Assembly: GCF_018130245.1 (NCBI RefSeq)
Contig: NZ_JAFCKP010000004.1
Span: forward strand, 124,001 to 188,000
Direction of reading: 5' to 3'
DNA length: 64,000 nucleotides
Source: Bradyrhizobium sp. SZCCT0231
GTDB taxonomy: Bacteria; Pseudomonadota; Alphaproteobacteria; Rhizobiales; Xanthobacteraceae
In this document: positions 44,937 through 55,982 of the stretch, piece after piece
Layout: every line of letters begins with the position of its first letter
Position numbering within the stretch: position 1 is the stretch's first letter
Position numbers and translations under genes: made by a program
Notes under the pieces: model-generated
Told to the model about the DNA's origin: nothing
Databases searched by the model: none
What the model saw: the letters and a program-made list of their open reading frames with translations, nothing else

Positions 44937-47102
44937 ATGCCGATGATCCGGCGCGGGGCGCAAGCCCCGGCAAGATGGCTGCTGCTCGCCTGCGGCGTGC
45001 TCGCAATGGCGCCTGCCCCACGTCCCGCGAGCGCAGCCGACGAGGGCATCGTCGACGTCCATACCCTGCCGCGGCTGGATGGCGCGGTGGAGGACACCTC
45101 GCGCCCGGACACCTACCGCGTGACGTACACCGTGCCGACCGCGGTTGCCGCCACGTCGGAGGCTACGAAGAAGCTGCTGAGCGCGGACGGCTGGGTGCCC
45201 TATGTGTATCCGCTGGACGAGCAGAGCACCGCGCTGACTTTCAAGAAAGGGCGGCAGGGACTGCGCATCTCCTTCACGCAGGCGCGCGGGCGCCCCGACC
45301 AGTCCGCCGTCTCCTACACGCCGAACCGGATCTATTCCAACGTGCCGTTTCCGGGCGGCGCGACCGAGCTCGTGTTCGACGAGACCCGGCCCTATCTCGG
45401 CTGCATCGCGCCCGGCGCGCTCGATGCGACCGCGGAGTTCTTTGCCAAGGAGATGGCGGCGATGGGATGGCGCAAGCTCACGCCCGAGACGGCGGCGCGC
45501 TGGCCGAACGCCGATCTCGGCGGGGCGGTGCCGAACGGCGTGCGCGTCTTCTACGACCATCCCGACGGCGACACGACGCAATTCTACAAGCGGAAGCCGG
45601 CGATGCTGACCCTGACGCGCCGCGACGACGGAAGGACCAATGTCGAGATCCGGGTGGCGCCGTTCGCGCTGCCGGAGGTGCTCGAGGCCGACGATGACAT
45701 GGCCGGCCTGCCGCGGCCCAAGCCGACCAAATCTGCGCGGAGCCTTGGCAGCGCAAGCTCCAACAAGCGCGAGATCTCGGCCGCCGCGATGGCCGAGCTG
45801 CCTGCCGTGCGCGCCTTCTATCATCGCGAGCTCGCCGCGCGCGGCTGGCAGGAGGATGGCAGCGCGCCGCTCGCACCCGGCGACGAGGTCGCGATCAAGA
45901 TTTCCTCGGCGGAGGAAACCGGCGTGCTGCGGCTCGGCCGCAAATATGATTTCACCATGATCAGCCTGATCGCGCAGGTGAAGGAATCGGCGCTCGCCGC
46001 CCGCGCCAAGGCGAAGAAGGAGGCCGACGAGAGGTTCCTCGGCGATGCCTTGGGTGCGGCTCAGCAGCTCATTGCTGCCGATGAAGCCCGGCGCAAGACG
46101 CAGGCCGCCTCCCTGTCCGATGCGCCGCTCAATGCACGCGCCGACAGCAAGACGCCGGTGCCGCTGCCCGAGACCGCACAAGACGTGACGTTCGAAGGCG
46201 GCGACGGCAGGCTCGAATTCTCGTCCACCTCGAGCGTGAAGGCGCTCAGCGCGTTCTACCGCACCACACTGAAGAGTGCGGGCTGGAAGGAGCAACCCTC
46301 CGTCATCAACCAGCCTAACATGGCGGTGATGGCGTTCTCGAAAGGCGGCAAGTCGATCTCGATGACGGTGATGCAGATGGGCCCGAAGGTGAATGTTCGC
46401 GCCGACGGATCGGGCCTGGTGACGGAAGCGGCCAAGCCTGCGGCCGGCGCGGAGGTGGAGGTTCAGGCCAAATCCGCCGAGCCGCTCAAGCCCGATCCCG
46501 AATCCCAGCTGCCGGTGCCGACGCAGCGTTCGTCGAAATCGCTCGCCACCACAAAGACGCCGGGCAGCGAGACGCCATTGCGCCGCGAGCTGGAAGCCAG
46601 CATCCCCGCTTCGCTCGACGAGGTCCTCGCCTTCTACCGTGCGGAGCTGTCCAAGCTCGGCTGGCAGGAAAAGACCGACGGCGCGGCCGTGTCCGCGGAA
46701 CGCGCGCAGATCGACTTCACCTCGCCGCAAGGTCCCGCCGTGCTCAAGCTCGGCCGCGCCACGGGCGAGACCACGGTCAATCTGGCGCAGAAGAATGCGG
46801 AGGCCGCGGTCAAGGCCGACATCATGCCGAAGGCAGGACAGGCGAAGCTCATGCTCGGCAATATCGGCCCGAAGGAAGCCTCGCTCACGATCAACAATCA
46901 GACCGTGAAGATCGCGGCCGGCGCCGGCGGCCCGCAATCGCCGAAAGGCCCGATGCTCGACCTGCCGCCCGGCAAGTACCAGTACTCGCTACGCCTGCCC
47001 GGACGGCCTGCGCGTAGCGAGTCCCTGACCGTTGCCGCCGGCGAGGCCTGGGGCCTTCTGGTGGGCCCGAGCGGCGACGTGCTGCCGCTGCAGATGTATT
47101 GA
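44937..47102 (+). CDS. Large exported repeat-module protein
   Basis: 721 aa from the ATG at 44937 (GGGAG upstream; an in-frame ATG at 44904 is an alternative). A signal peptide ends near RPASAADE. The protein repeats a ~14-residue signature, F/Y-x3-L-x3-GW, at about 75-88, 163-180, 293-306 (AFYHRELAARGWQE), 439-452 (AFYRTTLKSAGWKE) and 565-578 (AFYRAELSKLGWQE). Each lies within a longer module. A charged helical linker lies at about 345-400. The last ~200 residues are paralogous to the upstream protein, including LPPGKYQYSLRLPGR and VLPLQMY. Probable periplasmic protein of unknown function. Confidence 0.7.
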   Translation: MPMIRRGAQAPARWLLLACGVLAMAPAPRPASAADEGIVDVHTLPRLDGAVEDTSRPDTYRVTYTVPTAVAATSEATKKLLSADGWVPYVYPLDEQSTALTFKKGRQGLRISFTQARGRPDQSAVSYTPNRIYSNVPFPGGATELVFDETRPYLGCIAPGALDATAEFFAKEMAAMGWRKLTPETAARWPNADLGGAVPNGVRVFYDHPDGDTTQFYKRKPAMLTLTRRDDGRTNVEIRVAPFALPEVLEADDDMAGLPRPKPTKSARSLGSASSNKREISAAAMAELPAVRAFYHRELAARGWQEDGSAPLAPGDEVAIKISSAEETGVLRLGRKYDFTMISLIAQVKESALAARAKAKKEADERFLGDALGAAQQLIAADEARRKTQAASLSDAPLNARADSKTPVPLPETAQDVTFEGGDGRLEFSSTSSVKALSAFYRTTLKSAGWKEQPSVINQPNMAVMAFSKGGKSISMTVMQMGPKVNVRADGSGLVTEAAKPAAGAEVEVQAKSAEPLKPDPESQLPVPTQRSSKSLATTKTPGSETPLRRELEASIPASLDEVLAFYRAELSKLGWQEKTDGAAVSAERAQIDFTSPQGPAVLKLGRATGETTVNLAQKNAEAAVKADIMPKAGQAKLMLGNIGPKEASLTINNQTVKIAAGAGGPQSPKGPMLDLPPGKYQYSLRLPGRPARSESLTVAAGEAWGLLVGPSGDVLPLQMY

Positions 47103-47129
47103 GGCTGGGCGCTTTCAGATTCGCGGTAT

Positions 47130-47162
47130 CGTCATGGCCGGGCTTGTCCAGGCATGACGACG
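47130..47162. repeat. Truncated palindromic repeat (CGTCATGGCCGGG)
   Basis: CGTCATGGCCGGGCTTGTCC directly followed by AGGCATGACGACG: a shortened copy of the family, lacking the central half. Confidence 0.65.
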
Positions 47163-49873
<2,711 letters not shown>

Positions 49874-49918
49874 GGCGGTTGCCTTTAGGTTTGATCTGTC
49901 AGCCAAGCACTCGCTGCA

Positions 49919-50016
49919 CCTCTCCCGCGTGCGGGAGAGGGTCGGGGGTGAGGGCTCTTGGGGTTGTCCCGTTGAGACACCCTCTCCCCGACCCTCCCCG
50001 CAAGCGGGGGAGGGAG
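49919..50016. repeat. Interspersed repeat (CCTCTCCCGC...GGGGGAGGGA)
   Basis: CCTCTCCCGCGTGCGGGAGAGG hairpin, then GTCGGGGGTGAGGG, and the mirrored ACCCTCTCCCCGACCCTCCC with GCAAGCGGGGGAGGG. Two hairpins in inverted arrangement after gyrB. Confidence 0.75.
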
Positions 50017-50119
50017 CACACCACCGTCATGGCGACAGCACCCCTGAACCTCACCAGCCGCCATCGCGACGAAACGGCATGAACCCGCAAGGCCGGCTCC
50101 GGCCGGGAAACGCCATGCC

Positions 50120-50587
50120 ATGACCAGCTCTGCGACCGTCAGCCCTGCCCTCCCCTCGCGCCGGCTCGGCATCATCGGCAGCATCGTCGGCGTGCTGGCG
50201 CTGGTCGCGGCCGTCTTGCCGCATTGGGTCGTGCCGGCGCTCTATCCGCCCCCGCCGGCTGACAAGGTGATCGTCGACACCGGTCACCGCCTCAAGGACC
50301 GCCTGATCGCGCGGGTCAAGGGCGTCGAATATCAAGCGCCGCCGCGCGAGAAATCGACGGGAAGCCAGTTGAGGGAGGCAGCCTCGATCGGCGCGATCTC
50401 GCTCGGCCTGCTCGCCATCCTGTTCTCGGTCCTTGCCCTCGTATTCCGCGAGGAGAGGCTGCTGGCCGGCGTCGCGGCCGCGCTCGGGACCGGCGCCATC
50501 GCCATCGAGATCTCGTTCCTGGCCATGGGCGTCTTGATGCTGATCGTGATCCTTTATGTGGTGGCGAATATCATCGGCTTGTTCTAA
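50120..50587 (+). CDS. Small membrane protein
   Basis: 155 aa with three to four membrane segments: IIGSIVGVLALVAAVLPHW, a soluble loop (YPPPPADKVIVDTGHRLKDRL), AISLGLLAILFSVLALVF, and the long C-terminal hydrophobic stretch ending VVANIIGLF. No catalytic motif. Between gyrB and murA; not recognised beyond that. Confidence 0.7.
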   Translation: MTSSATVSPALPSRRLGIIGSIVGVLALVAAVLPHWVVPALYPPPPADKVIVDTGHRLKDRLIARVKGVEYQAPPREKSTGSQLREAASIGAISLGLLAILFSVLALVFREERLLAGVAAALGTGAIAIEISFLAMGVLMLIVILYVVANIIGLF

Positions 50588-50728
50588 ACGCCCGGTGCAG
50601 CGGGACCGTTCGGGTCCGATGAGCGGCGCTCCGCCGCGGCAAGTGCAGAATTGCTACCCTGCTCAATTCTCGGTAGTTTCCGCCTCCGAAGCAGCCCGCC
50701 CCACCGCAACAGGACGGAGAAAACCGAC

Positions 50729-52024
50729 GTGGCGCCCATCCAATATATCGTCGAGGGCGGTCACCGGCTCTCGGGCTCGATCGAGCCGTCCGGCAACAAG
50801 AATTCGGCGCTGCCGATCATCGCCGCCGCGCTGCTCACCGAGCATCCGGTCACGCTGGAGAACGTGCCGCGGATCCGCGACACCGAGACGCTGGTCGAGC
50901 TGATCCGCTCGGTCGGCGCGTCGGCGGAATGGACTGCCCGCAACACGCTTCACATCCATGCCAAGAGCATCCGCGCCGCCGATCTCGACCCCGAGCTGTG
51001 CGTGCGCATCCGCGCCTCGATCCTGCTTGCGGGACCCCTGCTCGCGCGCTGCGGCGAAGTGATGCTGCCGCCGCCCGGCGGCGACGTCATCGGCCGGCGC
51101 CGGCTGGACACCCATGTGCTGGCGCTGGAGCAGCTGGGGGCAAAGGTCACCGCGACCGACCGGCTCGAATTCCGCGCGCCAAAACTCGCCGGCGCGGACG
51201 TGTTTTTGGACGAGCCGAGCGTCACCGCCACCGAGAATGCGCTGGTCGCGGCGGTCGCCGCCGACGGCGTCACCTATTTGCGCAACGCGGCCTCCGAGCC
51301 GCATGTCCAGGACCTCGCCTATTTCCTGGTCGCGCTCGGTGCCAGGATCGAAGGCATCGGCACCAACACCATGATCGTGCACGGACAGGCGACGCTGGGG
51401 GAGGCGACCTACAGGATCCAGCCCGACCACATCGAGGTCGGCTCGCTGATCGGACTTGCCGCCGTGACGCGCTCGCCGCTGCGCATCACGCGCGCCGGTG
51501 TCGAGCATCTGCGCTCGATCCGCATGGGTTTCGAGCGGCTCGGCATCGTCTGCCGCGTCGAGGGCGATGATCTCATCGTGCCCTCCAATCAAACCTTGAA
51601 GATCCAGGACGATTTCGGCGGCCACGTGCCGAAGCTGGAGGACCAGCCCTGGCCGGCCTTCCCGGCCGACCTGATGTCGATCGCGATCGTCACGGCCACG
51701 CAATGCGAGGGCGTGATCCTGATGTTCGAGAAGATGTTCGAATCGCGGATGTTCTTCGTCGACAAGCTGATCGCGATGGGCGCAAGAATTGTTCTCTGCG
51801 ATCCTCATCGCGCCATCATCGCCGGCCCCAGCCGCCTGCGCGGCGCGCCGATGACATCGCCCGACATCCGCGCCGGCATGGCGATGCTGCTCGCCGCCGT
51901 CTGCGCCGAGGGCACCTCCACCATCAACAATGCCGACCAGATCGAGCGCGGCTATGAGCGCATCGAGGAACGGCTGAACGCGCTGGGTGCGAAGATCAAG
52001 CGCGTGCCGGAGCGGAAGAGCTGA
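50729..52024 (+). CDS. murA: UDP-N-acetylglucosamine 1-carboxyvinyltransferase with Asp at the catalytic-Cys position
   Basis: 431 aa from the GTG at 50729 (VAPIQYIVEGGHRLSG). MurA adds enolpyruvate from PEP to UDP-GlcNAc, the first committed step of peptidoglycan synthesis. Family landmarks are clear: SGNKNSALPIIAAALLT, VRIRASILLAGPLLARCG, FPADLMSIAIVTATQCEG and ERGYERIEERLNALGA. The loop that reads GGCxIG in E. coli reads PPPGGD119VIGRR here, so Asp replaces the catalytic Cys. Natural Asp-type MurAs (mycobacteria, chlamydiae) are active but insensitive to fosfomycin. This copy may be the sole enzyme or a second paralogue. Confidence 0.9.
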   Translation: MAPIQYIVEGGHRLSGSIEPSGNKNSALPIIAAALLTEHPVTLENVPRIRDTETLVELIRSVGASAEWTARNTLHIHAKSIRAADLDPELCVRIRASILLAGPLLARCGEVMLPPPGGDVIGRRRLDTHVLALEQLGAKVTATDRLEFRAPKLAGADVFLDEPSVTATENALVAAVAADGVTYLRNAASEPHVQDLAYFLVALGARIEGIGTNTMIVHGQATLGEATYRIQPDHIEVGSLIGLAAVTRSPLRITRAGVEHLRSIRMGFERLGIVCRVEGDDLIVPSNQTLKIQDDFGGHVPKLEDQPWPAFPADLMSIAIVTATQCEGVILMFEKMFESRMFFVDKLIAMGARIVLCDPHRAIIAGPSRLRGAPMTSPDIRAGMAMLLAAVCAEGTSTINNADQIERGYERIEERLNALGAKIKRVPERKS

Positions 52025-52048
52025 GGCGTTCTCTCCGCGCCACAATAT

Positions 52049-52142
52049 CGTAGGGTGGGCAAAGCGAAGCGTGCCCACGGCTTCTGTTGCGGTGTTGGAT
52101 CGATGGTGGGCACGGCGCAAGTGCGCCTTTGCCCACCCTACG
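52049..52142. repeat. Interspersed repeat (CGTAGGGTGGGC family)
   Basis: CGTAGGGTGGGCAAAGCG ... GTGCGCCTTTGCCCACCCTACG. Third copy of the family of 29727 and 42622. Confidence 0.85.
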
Positions 52143-52180
52143 ATTCCGAGCTAGCGGATAGAGCATCCCACACCCATCTC

Positions 52181-52298
52181 GTGCCCCGGACGCAGCGCAG
52201 CACGTCAGTGATGCGCTGCTGAGCCGGGGCCCATGCTGCAACATCGGAGCCTGTAGCTGCTGGGTCCCGGCTCGCGCTGCGCGCGTCCGGGACACGTG
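52181..52298. repeat. Interspersed imperfect palindrome (GTGCCCCGGACGC...)
   Basis: Opens GTGCCCCGGACGCAGCGCAG, contains GAGCCGGGGCCC and TGGGTCCCGGCTC, and closes CTGCGCGCGTCCGGGACACG. A further family, right after the CGTAGGG repeat. Confidence 0.7.
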
Positions 52299-52336
52299 AC
52301 CATGTTTTCGTCGCCCGGCTGTGCTATTGACCGGCC

Positions 52337-53731
52337 ATGCTCGACACCGTCCACCATCATGCGCAGCCGCAAGCCGGCGTGCCGCCAAATCATCTTGCCG
52401 AAGAATTCGTCGAGACGCTGCGCCTCGCCGTGCCGATGATGCTGACCCAGCTCGGGCAGATCGCGATGATCACGACCGATCTCGCGATGATCGGGCGGCT
52501 CGGCGAAGATGCGGTGGCCGCGGCGGCGCTGGCCCATACGGTCTATTTCGTCAGCTTCACCTTCGGGCTCGGATTGACGTCCGCAGTGTCGCCGCTGGCG
52601 GCGCAGGCGTTCGGCGCCGGCGATGTCAGGCGCATCCGCCGCTCCTTGCGCGTCGGCCTGTGGGCCGCGCTCCTGATCTCGCTGCCGATGATGGCCTCGC
52701 CGCTCTATGGCGAGCAGATTCTGCTCGCGCTCGGTCAAATGCCGCAATCGGCCGCGCTGGCGCAGCGCTACCTGAACGGCCTCGCCTGGGGCATTGCGCC
52801 GGCGCTCGGCTTCATCGCGCTGCGCAGCATGATGAGCGCGGTGAACCGGCCGCAGGCGCCGCTGTGGATCACGGTTGCGGCGATCCCGGTGAATGCCGCG
52901 CTGGTCTATGCGCTGATCCATGGCCTGTTCGGCCTGCCGGAGCTCGGCCTGTTCGGCGCGGGGCTTGCGACCACGCTGGTCAACCTCGGCACCTTCCTCG
53001 CCGCACTCGCGATCGCAGGACTGCGCAAGCCGTTCGCGGACTATCATCCGCTCGCCCGTCTCTGGCGGATCGACTGGCCCTTGATGCGTCAGCTCGTCGC
53101 GGTCGGTGCGCCGATCTCGTTTTCGCTGCTGCTGGAATATGGATTGTTCTCCTCCGCCGCGCTGTTGATGGGGTTGATCTCGACCGCGGCGCTCGCCGCG
53201 CACCAGATCGCGCTCCAGGTCACCGCCGTGCTGTTCATGGTGCCGCTCGGCATCGGCATGGCGGCAACGGTGCGCGTCGGCCATGCCTTCGGCCGCGACG
53301 ACATGGTCGCGGTGCGGCGTGCAGGGCTCGTCGCAGCGGTGCTCGGGATCGCGTTCGTCGCCGCCCTGACCGTTGCGATCATTCTCGGCCGCTACGAGCT
53401 CGGACGGCTGTTCTTCGGCCGCAGCGAGGCCAGCGCGGCAACGGTCGAGCTGACGGCAACGCTGCTGCTGGTCGGCGCGAGCTTCTTCATCGCCGACGGC
53501 CTCCAGACCATCATGGGCGGGGCGCTGCGCGGCATCAATGACACCAGGATGACGCTGGTGTTCGCGGCGATCGGCTATTGGTGCGTCGCCTTTCCCATCG
53601 CCTGGGTGCTTGCCTTCCACGCGGGACTGGGCGCGGTCGGCGTCTGGATCGGGTTCTCGATCGGCTCGTTCGTCTATGCCGCCCTGTTGATCTTGCGCTT
53701 CCGGATGCTGGCGCGCAGATTGGCGGAATGA
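52337..53731 (+). CDS. MATE-family multidrug efflux transporter
   Basis: 464 aa with about 12 membrane segments in two related halves. The opening TLRLAVPMMLTQLGQIAMITTDLAMIGRLG and the middle LEYGLFSSAALLMGLISTAALAAHQIAL are typical NorM/MATE. It exports cationic drugs in exchange for Na+ or H+; substrates cannot be predicted. Its stop overlaps the DUF2867 gene by 4 bases. Confidence 0.88.
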   Translation: MLDTVHHHAQPQAGVPPNHLAEEFVETLRLAVPMMLTQLGQIAMITTDLAMIGRLGEDAVAAAALAHTVYFVSFTFGLGLTSAVSPLAAQAFGAGDVRRIRRSLRVGLWAALLISLPMMASPLYGEQILLALGQMPQSAALAQRYLNGLAWGIAPALGFIALRSMMSAVNRPQAPLWITVAAIPVNAALVYALIHGLFGLPELGLFGAGLATTLVNLGTFLAALAIAGLRKPFADYHPLARLWRIDWPLMRQLVAVGAPISFSLLLEYGLFSSAALLMGLISTAALAAHQIALQVTAVLFMVPLGIGMAATVRVGHAFGRDDMVAVRRAGLVAAVLGIAFVAALTVAIILGRYELGRLFFGRSEASAATVELTATLLLVGASFFIADGLQTIMGGALRGINDTRMTLVFAAIGYWCVAFPIAWVLAFHAGLGAVGVWIGFSIGSFVYAALLILRFRMLARRLAE

Positions 53732-54216
53732 AGGGAACGGTCCGCGAAGTCACGCCTGAGGTCGACGCCGGCGCGGTGCTGGCAGGCGCCCAATTCATCG
53801 ATGCGTTTCGCGTCGAGATCGGCGCGGCGAGGATCGATGCGCGCGAGGCCTGCGTCCGGATGGTGCTGCACGGACCGCGCTGGATCGACATGCTGCTGCG
53901 CCTGCGCAACATCCTGGTGACGCCGTTCGGGCTGAAGACATCGGGCGAAGGCGCGCCGGCGCCGCACGGCCTGATCGGCCTGTTTCCGGTGGTGAGCGAG
54001 ACGCCGGAGCAGCTGGTCGCGGGCTTCAACGATTCTCATCTCGACTTCCGCCTCGTCGTCGACGTTTCAGGCGATGCCGCGAGCCGCCGGGTAACCTCGA
54101 CCACGCTGGTGCGCACGCACAATCTGCTCGGCCGGACCTATCTCGCGCTGATCATGCCCTTCCACAAGCTGGTGGTCCGCAGCATGATGGGACGCATCGT
54201 GGAGCCGGCCCGATGA
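53728..54216 (+). CDS. DUF2867 family protein
   Basis: 162 aa from the ATG at 53728, which overlaps the MATE stop (ATGA). Contains GPRWIDMLLRLRNILVTPFGL and a C-terminal LGRTYLALIMPFHKLVVRSMM. A START-like fold is likely. Function unknown; coupling to the efflux pump suggests coexpression. Confidence 0.8.
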   Translation: MKGTVREVTPEVDAGAVLAGAQFIDAFRVEIGAARIDAREACVRMVLHGPRWIDMLLRLRNILVTPFGLKTSGEGAPAPHGLIGLFPVVSETPEQLVAGFNDSHLDFRLVVDVSGDAASRRVTSTTLVRTHNLLGRTYLALIMPFHKLVVRSMMGRIVEPAR

Positions 54217-54250
54217 CGCTGTCCGTCGACCTCCTACGGCAGCTATGAGT

Positions 54251-54649
54251 TCACACCGGTTGCCCGATTCCCAGCAGGTTGCCTTCGCTGTCGCGAAACC
54301 ACGCGCCCCGCTCTCCGGCACCCTTGCTGGGATAGTTCCCGGCAATCTCGGCAATTCCCCCAATGGTCTTTAGGCCCGGCATGTCATACTCCTCGAATTC
54401 GACCCCTCGCGCGCGAAGCTCGCGTACGGTTGCTTCGATATCCTCGACCTCCCAGCCCATCTGCGTGTGCGTGCCGGATTGAATTCCTGCCGAGACGAAC
54501 AGCGCAAACTCGCCCCCTGCGCAGATGTAGCGAAGTCCGCCCGGGCGTTCTTCGATCGGCTCTAGCCCGAGTTTCTCGGAGTAGAACGCCCGCGCGCGGT
54601 TCAAGTCCTTGGCCGGAAGCCGAGTTGCCACCTTCGCGTTTCTCAACAT
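54251..54649 (-). CDS. VOC-superfamily (glyoxalase-like) protein
   Basis: 132 aa: ATRLPAKDLNRARAFYSEKLGL, GGEFALFVSAG, HTQMGWEVEDIEATV and the C-terminal AWFRDSEGNLLGIGQ. Lacks one of the usual metal-binding His residues (ATRLPAKD instead of xxHxxxxV), so it may be a binding protein rather than an enzyme. Convergent with DUF2867. Confidence 0.82.
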   Translation of the reverse strand: MLRNAKVATRLPAKDLNRARAFYSEKLGLEPIEERPGGLRYICAGGEFALFVSAGIQSGTHTQMGWEVEDIEATVRELRARGVEFEEYDMPGLKTIGGIAEIAGNYPSKGAGERGAWFRDSEGNLLGIGQPV

Positions 54650-54749
54650 GCTCTCCTCCTCTGTCTGACCTCATTTACCTGTCCTGCGGCACGAGACACG
54701 GCCGATCGTGTCCGCGCAGCTATCGGAAGCCGAAGCTTCCGAGCGCGCA

Positions 54750-55865
54750 CTATTCCGCCACACGCACGGACTCGTCGCCTGCGGCCTCCGACCACTCCCC
54801 GACGACGCGGTCGAGGTCGCGGAGATTCTGGTGCATCTGCTCCAGGGAGAAGCCGAGTGCGAAGAAGCGCTCGGCGGTGTCGCCGGGGTGGCCGCGGATC
54901 AGGCCGTCCTGACGGACGGACGCGACCGCCTCGGCGTAATGCTGGAGCGCGACATGCACGGGATGGATCGGCGGCGCGCCGGCGCCTTCGCGCAAGGCCG
55001 CGGCGGCCGAGCGCAGGAAGCGCGCGATCATGGTCGAGACCTCGGTCAGGGGTACTGCCAGCCGCATCTGCACCTCGACCGGCAGCGGCACCACCGTGGC
55101 ACGGCCGATCATCACGACGTCATGACGCAGCCGCAGGATCGTTCGCAACAACGGGCCGGTGTCCGGGCCGCTCGACAGGCGCGCGGCGCGCTCGCGCTCG
55201 GCTTCGGAGCCGATCGCATCGAGGCTGACCATGGCCGTGCCGATGCCATCCTGGATCCGGTGCAGCGCGTCGCTGTCGCGGCCGCGCGTGAGACCCGCGA
55301 GCAGCTCGGTGAAGGCATCCGCGATCAATTCGAGCAGCGTCGCCGCGCTGGTGCGGATCTGCCGCACCGCGCGCGAGGGCAGCACCAGGAACGAGACCAG
55401 CAGTCCCGTGACGGCACCGACCGCGACCTCACTGACGCGGTCGATCGCCGAGGCCATGGGATCGGAGTGATGCATGGTCGGAACCAGGAGCACGATCACG
55501 GCGGTAACCGTGGCCGCGCTGAGGCTCGGATTGATCGCGGCGATGAAGGCGAGTGGGGCGACCGACAGCACGAGCAGGCCGAGAAGGCCGGCTTCGCTGG
55601 AATAGGGGATCAGGATCGCAATGGCGCCGCCATAGACGGCGCCGCCGATGGTGCCGAGCATGTAGTCGCGCGTCGCCTTCAGCGAGCGGCCGACGCTCAT
55701 CTGGGTCACGATCAGCGAGGTCAGCACCGCCCAGAGCGGCAGCAACAGATGCAGCGCGGTGGCGATCGCATAGGCCGCGGTGGCGGCCACCGTGACCCGG
55801 ATCGCGAGCCCCAGCTGCGTGCGCCGCGACCGGATCCGCTCGAACAGCTGCCTTGCGCGCGTCAT
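54750..55865 (-). CDS. FUSC-family inner-membrane protein (aromatic acid exporter-like)
   Basis: 371 aa. The N-terminal ~165 residues have five to six membrane segments (VTVAATAAYAIATALHLLLPLW, SLIVTQMSVGRSLKATRDYMLGTI, AVGAVTGLLVSFLVL). They include the FUSC/ArAE signature around RDYMLGTIGGAVYGG. The C-terminal half is helical and cytoplasmic. Relatives export aromatic carboxylic acids (AaeB, fusaric acid resistance). No membrane-fusion partner lies next to it. Confidence 0.82.
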   Translation of the reverse strand: MTRARQLFERIRSRRTQLGLAIRVTVAATAAYAIATALHLLLPLWAVLTSLIVTQMSVGRSLKATRDYMLGTIGGAVYGGAIAILIPYSSEAGLLGLLVLSVAPLAFIAAINPSLSAATVTAVIVLLVPTMHHSDPMASAIDRVSEVAVGAVTGLLVSFLVLPSRAVRQIRTSAATLLELIADAFTELLAGLTRGRDSDALHRIQDGIGTAMVSLDAIGSEAERERAARLSSGPDTGPLLRTILRLRHDVVMIGRATVVPLPVEVQMRLAVPLTEVSTMIARFLRSAAAALREGAGAPPIHPVHVALQHYAEAVASVRQDGLIRGHPGDTAERFFALGFSLEQMHQNLRDLDRVVGEWSEAAGDESVRVAE

Positions 55866-55982
55866 ACGGAATATCCCGATCCTCTTGAGCCGAGCAAAAG
55901 CATGGCTGATCCCCGCCCCCGCGAGGCCGCTTGAAAGGCCAAATCAGCCCGCCTAACTTGCCCGCCAAAACGAGGAAACACG

